Positions 1 to 8,065 of a stretch of 64,000 nt of DNA are shown here, piece by piece. A program made the translations under genes and the position numbers. The number at the start of each line of letters is the position of its first letter. Positions within the stretch are counted from its first letter, which is position 1. The notes beneath the pieces are model-generated. The model did not search any database, was not told the DNA's origin, and saw only the letters and a program-made list of their open reading frames with translations. Source of the DNA: Bdellovibrionales bacterium. Lineage in GTDB: Bacteria > Bdellovibrionota > UBA1018 > CAIMNF01. The stretch is taken from assembly GCA_018266375.1 (NCBI GenBank), contig JAFEAO010000005.1, positions 1-64,000 on the forward strand, given 5' to 3'.

Positions 1-25
1 CGGCACTTGGATGGACCCGTAGTCG

Positions 26-1315
26 TCAGTCGGAATCAAATTCCGGAGTCGACTGGAATGCAATTCGAGTCGGCGCCAAAGCTCCCGATTGCCCCATATT
101 TGCAAAATAGATCGATCCACGACCGAACTTCGCGTTAATCGCATCCAAGGATTGAGAAACTTTCAAACCCTTGTCGTTATCAAACAAAGACAGATTATGT
201 TCCGCATCCGGAACTAAATCGTTCAACCAGACTGCCACCTTCAGCGGCTTTATCCCCTCAACCCAAATCTCTGGCCGCTGAAGGTGGTTAAACATCAACT
301 TCAAAGCTTCCATCAACGAAAAATCATCCTGACATTCGATCAATCTTACGGAGTTCTCAAGTGTAAGATTATTGCGATGCTGAGGGTGGACCGACGCAAA
401 TGGTGCGGACGAACGTCCGCCTTCCGGCGCCTGCTCCATCATTGAAATATATAAGTCCATGCGGCGGCACCACATCCCGTCTTTGCGCAAGCGGAACGCG
501 GCTTTGTGCAATAGCTTTTGAAGCGCGCGAAAACAATCTTCTTTGTTTCGCAGTTCCGGCGGAAGCACATGGCTGTGACTGATTGAACGCTGGCGAGTCG
601 TTCCTGGATCGGTGTCGCGGCCGCGAAGCCACTCATAAAAATGCTCGCCCACGATTCCGCCCCAAACCTGGCGAAGTTCGTTCCTCGAAGCATTCAGCAA
701 AATTTGTGTGTTGTAGATCCCCGCCTTTAAGAGGCGTTTTTCCATCTGCGCGCCGATGCCGGGGAAATCGCGAAGCTTGAGCGACATGAGTTTTTGTGGC
801 AAATCTTTTTCTTCGATGATCGTCAGTCCGTCAGGCTTGACCATGTCGGACGCCACTTTTGCGAGCAAGCGATTGGTCGCGAGCCCCACAGACGCAAGAA
901 TGCTGTCACCAAACTCGGCCTTCATTTTTGCTTTAATTTCGGCGACGAGCGCGGTCGCTTTTTCGAGGGTCCGTTCCGAACCCATCAGCTCGCACGCGAC
1001 TTCGTCGATCGACATCACGGCTGAAATCGGAAGCACGCTCCCGACGATTTCCAAAATTTTGTGGTGAATGTCGACGTAGCGCTCGTGATTGCCTTCCACG
1101 AGGATGATCCCCGGGCACATTCTCCTCGCATCCCGGACCGGCGTACCGGCCTTTACTCCCTTGGCTTTGGCAGGGTAACTCGCCGCGATTACCGAGGTAT
1201 TGTCGGCCAACATGGGCACGACAGCGATAGGCTTATGACGGAGTTCAGGCTGGAAATACTGCTCCACAGAGGCAAAAAATGAGTTTAAATCGAGGAACAG
1301 CCAGCGGATGGACAT
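26..1315 (-). CDS. Y-family (DinB/UmuC-type) translesion DNA polymerase
   Basis: A 429-residue error-prone polymerase that would insert bases opposite damaged template. The N-terminus FLDLNSFFASVEQ carries the first catalytic Asp, and MSIDEVACEL near residue 102 carries the Asp-Glu pair, so the active site looks intact, unlike ImuB-type inactive paralogues. A helix-hairpin-helix-like segment (LRDFPGIGAQMEKRLLKAGI) follows the palm. The C-terminus (SLFDNDKGL...INAKFGRG) has the little-finger and tail pattern common in UmuC/DinB relatives. No umuD-like gene is visible beside it, though the downstream side lies outside the window. I did not find a convincing LexA box. The family is firm; DinB versus UmuC subtype is not. 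Confidence 0.9.
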   Translation of the reverse strand: MSIRWLFLDLNSFFASVEQYFQPELRHKPIAVVPMLADNTSVIAASYPAKAKGVKAGTPVRDARRMCPGIILVEGNHERYVDIHHKILEIVGSVLPISAVMSIDEVACELMGSERTLEKATALVAEIKAKMKAEFGDSILASVGLATNRLLAKVASDMVKPDGLTIIEEKDLPQKLMSLKLRDFPGIGAQMEKRLLKAGIYNTQILLNASRNELRQVWGGIVGEHFYEWLRGRDTDPGTTRQRSISHSHVLPPELRNKEDCFRALQKLLHKAAFRLRKDGMWCRRMDLYISMMEQAPEGGRSSAPFASVHPQHRNNLTLENSVRLIECQDDFSLMEALKLMFNHLQRPEIWVEGIKPLKVAVWLNDLVPDAEHNLSLFDNDKGLKVSQSLDAINAKFGRGSIYFANMGQSGALAPTRIAFQSTPEFDSD

Positions 1316-1404
1316 TTAAAATTGAATATAGCATGGAATCCACCAATTTCATTGCAAGACTCGGCATGGCTAAATATTTGTGATACTATTAGAGTAGGCA
1401 CAGT

Positions 1405-1713
1405 ATGAACTTTTTTAGGCAAAACCTCGCATCACTCAAGCGTAAACTCGCGGCCAAAGCATCGCTCGGCCACGGCGGTTTTACTTTGATCGAGGCGATG
1501 ATTCTCGCCGCGATGATGGCCGTGATCGTGACCGCGTTTTCGACTTACACGTTCCAACGCGCAAAACAAATCGAAATGGCCAACAAGCGCAAAAGCTATC
1601 AGCAAATTCAAAACCAAATCAAAGCCGCGGCCGGGCAAGCCGAGGCCGTGGTTCAATCCGAAGAGTCGGCCTATTGCACAGACCCAGCGGTTTGTCCGAC
1701 TCCGACCCCTTAA
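1405..1713 (+). CDS. Type IV pilin-like (pseudopilin) protein
   Basis: A 102-residue protein with a prepilin peptidase-type leader: a positively charged stretch, then GGFTLIEAMILAAMMAVIV, where cleavage would follow the second Gly and Glu+5 of the mature protein is present. The hydrophobic N-terminal helix is followed by a short polar, helical body and a C-terminus with two Cys (YCTDPAVC) that could form a small disulfide loop. It is much shorter than a major pilin, so a minor pilin or pseudopilin is more likely. It stands alone: no assembly genes (pilB, C, D, Q) are in the window. It is followed 19 bp later by dusC, probably with no functional link. Confidence 0.72.
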   Translation: MNFFRQNLASLKRKLAAKASLGHGGFTLIEAMILAAMMAVIVTAFSTYTFQRAKQIEMANKRKSYQQIQNQIKAAAGQAEAVVQSEESAYCTDPAVCPTPTP

Positions 1714-1732
1714 TTTCTAGAATTTTTGTTAT

Positions 1733-2716
1733 ATGTTTTTGAACCCCTTGAAACCAGCCGTGATTCTTGCGCCGATGGAAGGCGTAATCGACGCCCCGAT
1801 GCGTCAGTTTCTCACCCGCACCGGACACTACGATTACTGCGTTTCGGAGTTTGTGCGGATTAGTTCTCACGCCTTGCCGTCCAAAGCTTTCAAACACGAC
1901 GTGCCCGAAATTCTTCAGGGCTCGGTAACGTCTTCAAACATCCCGGTGCTGGTGCAAATTTTGGGTGGCGATCCGACCCTGATGGCCGAGAGTGCCGAAA
2001 ACGCGATCGCAGCCGGCGCTCGCGGGATCGATCTCAACTTTGGGTGTCCGGCTCCGACCGTGAACCGGCACGATGGAGGCGCGACTCTCCTCAAATATCC
2101 GGAACGGCTCGAGGGAATTGTCCGCGCGGTTCGGGATCGCGTGCCGAAGAAGTTTTCGGTGAGCGCGAAGATTCGCTTGGGATTTGATGACCCCGGCGCC
2201 GTGTACGAAAACTCCCGCCGTGCCGAACAAGGCGGAGCCGATTGGATTACGATCCACGGCCGGACGCGATTGCAGGGGTACATGCCGCCGGCATACTGGA
2301 AACCGATCGGCGAAGTAAAGCAGGCACTCAGCATTCCAGTCGTCGCGAACGGCGATATTTTTACACTCAATGATTTCAAACGCTGCCGCGAAGAAACCGG
2401 CTGTATCCACTTTATGCTCGGACGTTCGGCACTCGGGGTCCCGAATCTTGCTCTGGCGATCCGCCGTGAGCTCGGTCTGGATCTGATCACCGTGCCTTCA
2501 CCGCTTTTGTTTCCGGATTTGGATACACCCGGAGAATGGGCGCGCATCTTCGAAGAATTTTGCTTATCACAGCCTTCCGACAAGCGTTTGAAGCAATGGA
2601 CCAAGTACTTGAACAAGCACCATCCCTCGAAGGGCTTTACTTGGTGGGATCAGATTAAAGTTCTGGGTTCTCACGAAGAAATCGTGAATCATTTGAAGCA
2701 ACTGAAGGCAACTTAA
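1733..2716 (+). CDS. dusC: tRNA-dihydrouridine synthase, DusC type
   Basis: An FMN-dependent enzyme that reduces uridine to dihydrouridine in tRNA. A TIM-barrel opens with ILAPMEGVIDAPMR, followed by SEFVRISSHALPSK, which resembles E. coli DusC rather than DusA or DusB. The catalytic Cys is at about residue 105 in NFGCPAPTVNRHDGG, and FMN/phosphate-binding segments are KIRLGF, IHGRTRLQGY and VANGDI. At 327 residues the length is normal. Its 3' end overlaps the convergent lytic transglycosylase gene by 62 bp. No clear Shine-Dalgarno precedes the ATG. The DusC subtype is inferred from remembered family sequence, the Dus family itself is clear. Confidence 0.9.
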   Translation: MFLNPLKPAVILAPMEGVIDAPMRQFLTRTGHYDYCVSEFVRISSHALPSKAFKHDVPEILQGSVTSSNIPVLVQILGGDPTLMAESAENAIAAGARGIDLNFGCPAPTVNRHDGGATLLKYPERLEGIVRAVRDRVPKKFSVSAKIRLGFDDPGAVYENSRRAEQGGADWITIHGRTRLQGYMPPAYWKPIGEVKQALSIPVVANGDIFTLNDFKRCREETGCIHFMLGRSALGVPNLALAIRRELGLDLITVPSPLLFPDLDTPGEWARIFEEFCLSQPSDKRLKQWTKYLNKHHPSKGFTWWDQIKVLGSHEEIVNHLKQLKAT

Positions 2717-3434
2717 TCATCCGCTTCGTGACCGTTAGCACATCCCGCGCAAACAAGGTCTTGATCCGCGGATCGCCGTTATAGCGCTCAAGCGCTTTCA
2801 CATACCGATTGATGCGTCCGTGCGCTTGGACCGAAGCGAGATTGAGTTTCAGTAAAACGACGCCGAATACGATCGCATATCTCGGGTTCTTCACGATCTT
2901 CGATTTCATCTGATTTACGGTTTGAGCCGAAATCTGCGTCGGCAGCTCCCGAAATAAGCGAGGTGCGCATCTCTCAAAGAGACGGCGGACGTGCTTCAAT
3001 TTGCGATAACCGTTTGCATGCGTGCGCTCCAGCACCTCGCGAATTCCGGGATTGGTCATCTGAGTGAGGCCGACCGCGCCGGTTTCACTCACTGAGTTCG
3101 TGCGGAAATTACTTTCCCGCCAAACGAGTGCGGTAAAAATTACGGGATCGACTCCAAAGCATGAGGATACACCGACGATATCCTTAGAAAGTTTTTCGAT
3201 TTCGGCGTCGGTCATTCTCGCTTGCCTGGCCGGGCGACGCGCGTTGGCTTGATTTACGGCTTGGAACACAATCTGTGCGGCGCTTTGATGCGTCATGAAA
3301 CTGTGGAGCGAGAAGTCTTGCTCGATCTGGTATTTGATTCCAAAAGAAGAAGTAGGCCCTACTTCCGAGTAGGACGATTGTGCGGGGTGCATGAACCCGG
3401 CGAGAATTACCAAAGCTAACTTCAATTTTTGCAT
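2655..3434 (-). CDS. Exported lytic transglycosylase (SLT domain)
   Basis: A 259-residue SLT-fold protein that would cleave peptidoglycan glycan strands in the periplasm. I chose the Met at 3434 because MQKLKLALVILAGFMHPAQSS is a signal peptide; the frame stays open 68 codons further upstream, but that would nearly abut the divergent gene at 3660. The catalytic Glu is at about residue 107 in ALVWRESNFRTNS, followed by the expected GAVGLTQM motif. The C-terminus has the alternating helical pattern of the family and the YNGD motif. The stop lies 62 bp inside dusC, in convergent orientation. The upstream leader has an inverted repeat next to the start codon (see separate entry). Confidence 0.85.
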   Translation of the reverse strand: MQKLKLALVILAGFMHPAQSSYSEVGPTSSFGIKYQIEQDFSLHSFMTHQSAAQIVFQAVNQANARRPARQARMTDAEIEKLSKDIVGVSSCFGVDPVIFTALVWRESNFRTNSVSETGAVGLTQMTNPGIREVLERTHANGYRKLKHVRRLFERCAPRLFRELPTQISAQTVNQMKSKIVKNPRYAIVFGVVLLKLNLASVQAHGRINRYVKALERYNGDPRIKTLFARDVLTVTKRMIKLPSVASNDSRFLRENPEL

Positions 3435-3436
3435 GG

Positions 3437-3482
3437 CCCGGGTCGCGACCTTAGCGAGCGAGTACGGAGGTGCCAACCCGGG
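3437..3482 (-). repeat. Inverted repeat just upstream of the lytic transglycosylase start
   Basis: Perfect 7-base arms (CCCGGGT at 3437-3443 and ACCCGGG at 3476-3482) are separated by 32 bases and end three bases before the chosen ATG. In the minus-strand transcript this hairpin could occlude the ribosome site. A second small palindrome, GGAGTGACTCC, lies at 3526-3536. I could not match either to a riboswitch class I know. Confidence 0.4.
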
Positions 3483-3659
3483 ATTTACTTTACCTTGATT
3501 GAAGATGTCACCAGCAATGGGTGCCGGAGTGACTCCAGCGGCAGTTCTAAATAATACGCGTCGCATTAAGTATGTGTGATCGTTTAGCGTGTTAACGATA
3601 GTGAGTGGTACGTCTTTTGCTGCAAAATCAGTAAACAAGGACGACTCATGGAGGACCGT

Positions 3660-4868
3660 ATGAGATTACTAGCCGCAGCAATTTTCGCAATTTTAATGAC
3701 CGCGCCGACGGCGTTTACCCAAACCGCCGATCAAACCCAAGCCACTCTAAACTTTGGCCAAGCCACTGCACAGGTTGCGCTTCAGCAATCCCAGTACGAA
3801 ACGACTTATCACACCGAACAAGTGCCGGACACCTGTTACCGAGATGAGATCCAAGGCTACCGCAACGAGTGCCACACTGAGTACAGCCGCGTTTGTGAAA
3901 CCCGCTATCAGCAAGAATGCCGCAATGTGAACTACCCGGTTTGCCAACGCATCCCTCGCCAAGTTTGCGGCGATCGCCAAGTTTGCACCACACGTAACGA
4001 GCAAGTTTGTAACCCACGCGGTTGCACGACGGTTCCTCGCCGTGAGTGTCATACCGAACGCAGCTGCTCGACTCAATACGATAGCGTTTGTCATAACGAG
4101 ACCCGCCGTGAATGCTCGAACGTGCCTCGCCAGTTCTGCCAAGACGTTCCTCGCAGCGTTTGTCAGCAAATACCGAACGTCGTTCGCGTTCCTTACGCTT
4201 GCACCCGCACGATTCAGGTACCCGACGGGCAACGCCTCACTCTTCGCACGACTGCGAACGTCTCGATTAACCTCCTCAATTTTGCTGAAACCGGCGCAAT
4301 CACGGACGGCATTATCGCGACGATGGCTCCAAACGGCAACGTGACCTTAACCGGCTCGAATCCGCGCGGCGCTTACCTCTTCAACGTGATCGCAAAAAAC
4401 CGCACCGAGCAAATGGTGAGCGAGACCGAGAAAGTGATCAACTACACTTACAGCGTGCGCGCAACTTCGATCGCGAACCTGAACCTGTTTTTGAACTCGG
4501 AGATCGTCAACGCCAAGCTCTACACGAACCGGATCGAGTTTGCGATTAATACCTTCGGAACAGGTGCCGCGTCGGCAACGATCAAAGGCCACCTGAAACT
4601 CGTGCAAGCCAAGAACTCCCGCACCGGTTACATCCTGATCAATGACGATTTCGGCGCAAGCGCGATCGTGACCCAAGGTACCACTCAGACGATGATGCTG
4701 AAGCCATTCGGCATCAACCCGCTTGCGACCTCGAAGTCCTGCAGTGTGGAACTCTCGATCGGCGTGGACCGGAACGCCCTGAAGAAAGACCTCGTGAATC
4801 CTGAAGTTTTGCCATTGGTTGCGGATAAGCGACTTCAAGTCTCTTTCGAGGCCCTCCCAACTCAGTAG
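3660..4868 (+). CDS. Exported cysteine-rich repeat protein
   Basis: A 402-residue exported protein of unknown function. The start at 3660 is preferred over the in-frame ATG at 3648 because GGAGG sits 5 bases ahead of it and MRLLAAAIFAILMTAPTAFTQ is then a clean signal peptide. Residues about 55-180 hold 16 Cys in short irregular repeats of the form [RQ]xVC/xxEC with Arg, Gln and Tyr, for example CETRYQQECRNVNYPVC and CSTQYDSVC. From about residue 185 the composition changes to a beta-rich, Thr/Asn-rich, nearly Cys-free domain (one late Cys pairless in SKSCSVEL). It is single-copy here and followed by a strong terminator. I recognise no named family; a surface or periplasmic disulfide-stabilised protein is an inference. 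Confidence 0.75.
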   Translation: MRLLAAAIFAILMTAPTAFTQTADQTQATLNFGQATAQVALQQSQYETTYHTEQVPDTCYRDEIQGYRNECHTEYSRVCETRYQQECRNVNYPVCQRIPRQVCGDRQVCTTRNEQVCNPRGCTTVPRRECHTERSCSTQYDSVCHNETRRECSNVPRQFCQDVPRSVCQQIPNVVRVPYACTRTIQVPDGQRLTLRTTANVSINLLNFAETGAITDGIIATMAPNGNVTLTGSNPRGAYLFNVIAKNRTEQMVSETEKVINYTYSVRATSIANLNLFLNSEIVNAKLYTNRIEFAINTFGTGAASATIKGHLKLVQAKNSRTGYILINDDFGASAIVTQGTTQTMMLKPFGINPLATSKSCSVELSIGVDRNALKKDLVNPEVLPLVADKRLQVSFEALPTQ

Positions 4869-4888
4869 AGGAAGGTGGCATTGACTTA

Positions 4889-4934
4889 AGCCCAGAGGAC
4901 GGTGATGATGCCGCGTCCTCTGGGCTTTTATTTT
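4889..4934 (+). terminator. Rho-independent terminator after the Cys-rich gene
   Basis: A stem of at least 13 bp (AGCCCAGAGGACG pairing with CGTCCTCTGGGCT) with a loop of about 12 bases is followed by TTTATTTT. It lies 20 bp after the stop of the Cys-rich gene and ahead of recO. Confidence 0.9.
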
Positions 4935-4970
4935 GCGCGTGGATCGAGTAAAATAGGCGCGTGGATCGAG
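4935..4970 (+). repeat. 14-bp direct repeat spanning the recO start
   Basis: GCGCGTGGATCGAG occurs at 4935-4948 and again at 4957-4970, a 22-base period. The second copy contains the recO GTG start; the first contains an out-of-frame GTG that opens a five-codon frame ending in TAG just before recO. Confidence 0.8.
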
Positions 4971-5755
4971 ATATCGGGTTCGTTTTAAAGTCTACCGCCT
5001 ATCAGGAACGCGACCTGATCATCTCTCTCTTTACCGAGAAAAAAGGAAAGATCTCCGCGATCGCCCGCAACGGCGTTCAATCCCGACGCTTTGGCGGCAG
5101 CCTCGATTTCTTTCTCGCCTCCGAGTTCGAAATGGATCCGAAGAGTATTCGGCTGGCGGACGCGACGGACGAAGCCCTCATCCAATTACTGTCCGCTCAA
5201 CCCAAACACTCCATCCGCGGCGTCGCTAAAAGTTTGGAAAAATTATCGGCCGGCTCCTGCATGAATGAATTGCTGCTTCGGACTCTTCCGCCGTCACGCG
5301 CGGCCGTCGAAATGTTCAAGCTCTATTCGAATGCGCTAACCGCGATGGACGAAAACGAAGACTCTCGCGCGATCATGATCTTGAACGCATTTATCTTGAA
5401 GCTCGCTCAGTGGTTGGGCGTGCAGCCCGCACTCACTCGTTGCGCTTCTTGCTCGAAGATGCTGACCGAAATCGACGGCGAGTTTGTCCGTCCGATCGTC
5501 TCGAAGGGGGCTTGGATTTGCATGAGTTGCAAAGCCGAGGGTGGCGAGGCGACTCGGTTTACGATATCGCGTCCTGCGATCGCCGATGCATTGCTCGCGA
5601 TGTCGAGCCCGATTCGCAAGATCGAGTGGGTGGGTTCAAGCGTAGAACATCGTGTGTTTCTCGAGTACCTCGAACAGCATTTGGCGTTTTTTGTAGCGGG
5701 CATGGATAAAGAACTTAGCTCGACGAGATTTTTAAAATCTCTTCCACCGCTTTAA
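4961..5755 (+). CDS. recO: DNA repair protein RecO
   Basis: A 264-residue recombination mediator that helps load RecA on SSB-coated gaps together with RecR. The N-terminal OB fold (GFVLKSTAYQERDLIISLFTEKKGKISAIARNG) is typical, and a four-Cys zinc site follows at about residues 163-190 (CASC...CMSC). The start is GTG at 4961, inside the second copy of a 14-bp direct repeat. No good Shine-Dalgarno is visible. Its 3' end overlaps the convergent gmhB gene by 41 bp. Confidence 0.92.
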   Translation: MDRDIGFVLKSTAYQERDLIISLFTEKKGKISAIARNGVQSRRFGGSLDFFLASEFEMDPKSIRLADATDEALIQLLSAQPKHSIRGVAKSLEKLSAGSCMNELLLRTLPPSRAAVEMFKLYSNALTAMDENEDSRAIMILNAFILKLAQWLGVQPALTRCASCSKMLTEIDGEFVRPIVSKGAWICMSCKAEGGEATRFTISRPAIADALLAMSSPIRKIEWVGSSVEHRVFLEYLEQHLAFFVAGMDKELSSTRFLKSLPPL

Positions 5756-6218
5756 GCAAATCCTTCTGACTCCCGGATGCGATCTTGAAACTTTTGCGTA
5801 GGCCCGCATTGTTGCCGGCCTCCAGGTCGCTATCGCGATCGCCGATTAAATAACATTGCGAGAGTTCAAGCTGCAACTTGTGAGCCGCATCGAGAATTAG
5901 TTTTGGCTTCGGTTTACGGCAATCGCAGTTTTCTTCGGGACGATGGGTGCAGCTCTCGATAAGATCGAAGGCCGCGACGCCATGATCTTGAAGAATCTTG
6001 TTGAGCTTACGATGGATTGCTTCGAGTGCCTCGGGTTGAATGAGACCGCGGCCGATTCCGGATTGATTCGTGATGAGCACAAGCTTAAAGCCCGCGAAGC
6101 GGAGGCGCTTGAGCGCATCCGGAACCCAAGGATAAACCTCAAATTTTGCCGGATCGTCGATATAACCCGGATCCGGGTTCAAGGTTTCGTCGCGATCAAG
6201 GAAAACGGCCTTTGCCAT
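5715..6218 (-). CDS. gmhB: D-glycero-D-manno-heptose-1,7-bisphosphate 7-phosphatase
   Basis: A HAD-superfamily phosphatase in ADP-heptose synthesis for the LPS inner core. With the Met at 6218 it is 167 residues, normal for the family. Motif I FLDRDETLN supplies the Asp nucleophile and acid-base Asp, motif II is LITNQSGIGRG, the zinc loop is CTHRPEENCDC, and motif IV is YLIGDRDSD. An upstream in-frame Met at 6254 would overlap the divergent msbA start, and AGAGGGG lies directly before the chosen ATG. It is divergent from the MsbA-like gene, which suits an LPS-linked pair. Histidinol phosphatase is a related alternative, but no his genes are nearby. Confidence 0.86.
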   Translation of the reverse strand: MAKAVFLDRDETLNPDPGYIDDPAKFEVYPWVPDALKRLRFAGFKLVLITNQSGIGRGLIQPEALEAIHRKLNKILQDHGVAAFDLIESCTHRPEENCDCRKPKPKLILDAAHKLQLELSQCYLIGDRDSDLEAGNNAGLRKSFKIASGSQKDLLKAVEEILKISSS

Positions 6219-6246
6219 CCCCTCTAGTCTATCATAAGGTGGTTTT

Positions 6247-7968
6247 ATGCGCACATTGCGTAGCCTCGCAGCATACGTCCGGCCCTACCGCGGCTGGCTA
6301 ATTTTTAGTCTTGTTATGGCAATTCCACTCTCGGCGCTTCGGGTTGGTCCGATCCCGATCGTGAAGTTCCTCGTCGACGATATTCTGGTCAACAAACGTC
6401 AAGATAAACTCATTTGGATCCCCATCGCGACCGTAACTTTGTACGTCTTGAACTTGGTCGTTCGGTTCCTTCATTATTACTCGGTCCGAATCGTGGTGGT
6501 GAACGTAAACCAAAAAATCCGTGAAAAGATTTTCGACAAGCTCATCAACCTCTCTGCCGACCACTTTACCGAGCGCAAGGCCGGGGAGCTGCTCTCGCGT
6601 ATTACCGCCGATCCCCATCATTTGGATAACGGGATCGCGTCTTTGAATATTTTATTGCGTGAGCCGATCACTTTTATCGGCCTGCTCGGATACACTCTTT
6701 ATGTAAACTGGAAGCTGACCCTCCTGACTTTTACGATTGTGCCGGCATTGGCTTACGTTTTTTTGCGAATGGGCAAGATGGTTAAGATCAAGATCTCGGA
6801 CTACCAACAGCAAAACGCCGAATCTTACTCCACTGTTCAGGAGTCCATTGCGGGATTCCGGATCGTGCAACTCTTTAACCTCCAGAACTACATGAGCGAG
6901 AAATTTAAGACACAGCTTTCGGGAATCACCGTATTGCTCTTAAAAATCTCGAAGATGGAAGAACTCACCTCGCCGATGGTCGAGCTCGTGACTTCGTTTG
7001 CCGTCGCTTTGATCTTGTACTACGGCGGACTCTCGGTTTTACGCGGAGAGATGACGTCGGGGGATTTGATCGCGTTTTTTACCGCGTTTGGCGTGATGAT
7101 CAACCCGATCCGGCAATTGAGCGACATCAATACCAAGATGTATTCGGCAGCGGCGGCGATGGACCGGATCAACGAGTTCCTCGGTTGGGAAAATAAAATT
7201 AAGGAATCGCCAGAGGCGATTCCAACCCCGGCAAAAATCGACTCAATCGCCTTTGACCGCGTGACCTTTGCTTATCCAGATACGCCTGATCACAAAGTGA
7301 TTCAGGACCTTACATTCGAGATTCCGTCAGGCAAGACGGTCGCACTCGTCGGCCAGAGCGGCTCGGGCAAAAGCTCGATCGTGCAGTTGCTCACTCGGTT
7401 GTACGACGTTCAAACCGGCGCCATCAATATCAACGGTATCGACGTTCGTCGCCTGAAGGTCTTCGACTGGCGCTCGCACGTCGCGGTCGTGAGCCAAGAT
7501 GTATTCTTGTTTCACGACACCATCATGAACAACTTAAAGATGGGCAATCCGGATGCAACCGCCGAAGAAGTCGTGGAAGCCGCTCGCAAAGCGTTTGCTT
7601 ACGATTTTATCATGCGCCTACCCAAAGGTTTTGAAACCATCGTCGGTGATCGCGGGATGAAGCTCTCCGGTGGCGAACGTCAGCGGATCTCCATCGCTCG
7701 CGCATTTTTGAAAAACGCTCAGTTTTTAATCTTGGACGAGGCAACTTCAAACTTGGATAACGAATCCGAAAAAATCGTTCAGCAGACTCTGGAGCAGTTG
7801 ATGCGCAATCGTACGACTTTGGTTATCGCGCATCGTCTCTCTACAATTCAAAACGCGGATCAAATCATCGTCTTGCGCGAAGGTAAAATGATCGAATCAG
7901 GTCAGTATGGAACGCTCGTGAGCAGTGGCGGAGAGTTTTCGAATTTGGTGAGCTTGTCGAAGTTATGA
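6247..7968 (+). CDS. msbA: MsbA-like lipid A/lipid ABC exporter (fused TMD-NBD)
   Basis: A 573-residue half-transporter expected to dimerise and flip lipid A-core or another lipid across the inner membrane. Six membrane segments occupy about residues 15-310. The nucleotide-binding domain has Walker A GQSGSGKSS, Q-loop VVSQDVFLF, signature LSGGERQR, Walker B FLILDEATSNLD and the switch His in VIAHRLS. AAGGTGG precedes the ATG. Next to gmhB the assignment as a lipid A exporter is likely, although a general multidrug or lipid exporter of the same fold cannot be excluded. A 32-codon ORF overlaps its stop by ATGA. Confidence 0.87.
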   Translation: MRTLRSLAAYVRPYRGWLIFSLVMAIPLSALRVGPIPIVKFLVDDILVNKRQDKLIWIPIATVTLYVLNLVVRFLHYYSVRIVVVNVNQKIREKIFDKLINLSADHFTERKAGELLSRITADPHHLDNGIASLNILLREPITFIGLLGYTLYVNWKLTLLTFTIVPALAYVFLRMGKMVKIKISDYQQQNAESYSTVQESIAGFRIVQLFNLQNYMSEKFKTQLSGITVLLLKISKMEELTSPMVELVTSFAVALILYYGGLSVLRGEMTSGDLIAFFTAFGVMINPIRQLSDINTKMYSAAAAMDRINEFLGWENKIKESPEAIPTPAKIDSIAFDRVTFAYPDTPDHKVIQDLTFEIPSGKTVALVGQSGSGKSSIVQLLTRLYDVQTGAININGIDVRRLKVFDWRSHVAVVSQDVFLFHDTIMNNLKMGNPDATAEEVVEAARKAFAYDFIMRLPKGFETIVGDRGMKLSGGERQRISIARAFLKNAQFLILDEATSNLDNESEKIVQQTLEQLMRNRTTLVIAHRLSTIQNADQIIVLREGKMIESGQYGTLVSSGGEFSNLVSLSKL

Positions 7969-8063
7969 TCTCTCAAGATTTGCTTCACAACACGATTTCT
8001 TACGCCAAATTCGTAGCGATGCTCCTGATCAGTAACGCCATTCAAAATTCGATGAAGGCTTGA
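7965..8063 (+). CDS. Possible 32-residue peptide coupled to msbA
   Basis: An ATG at 7965 overlaps the msbA stop as ATGA and opens 32 codons (starts MISQDLLHN, contains AKFVAMLLISNAIQ) ending at TGA 8061-8063, three bases before the convergent mvaA stop. The middle is mildly hydrophobic. The overlap arrangement is the one used by several genuine gene pairs in this window, but the ORF is short and I recognise no family, so it may be chance. Confidence 0.3.
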   Translation: MISQDLLHNTISYAKFVAMLLISNAIQNSMKA

Positions 8064-8065
8064 AT

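Noticed and set aside
3435-3638. N-terminal extension of the lytic transglycosylase
   Set aside because: It would leave 21 bp to the divergent gene and would hide an obvious signal peptide.
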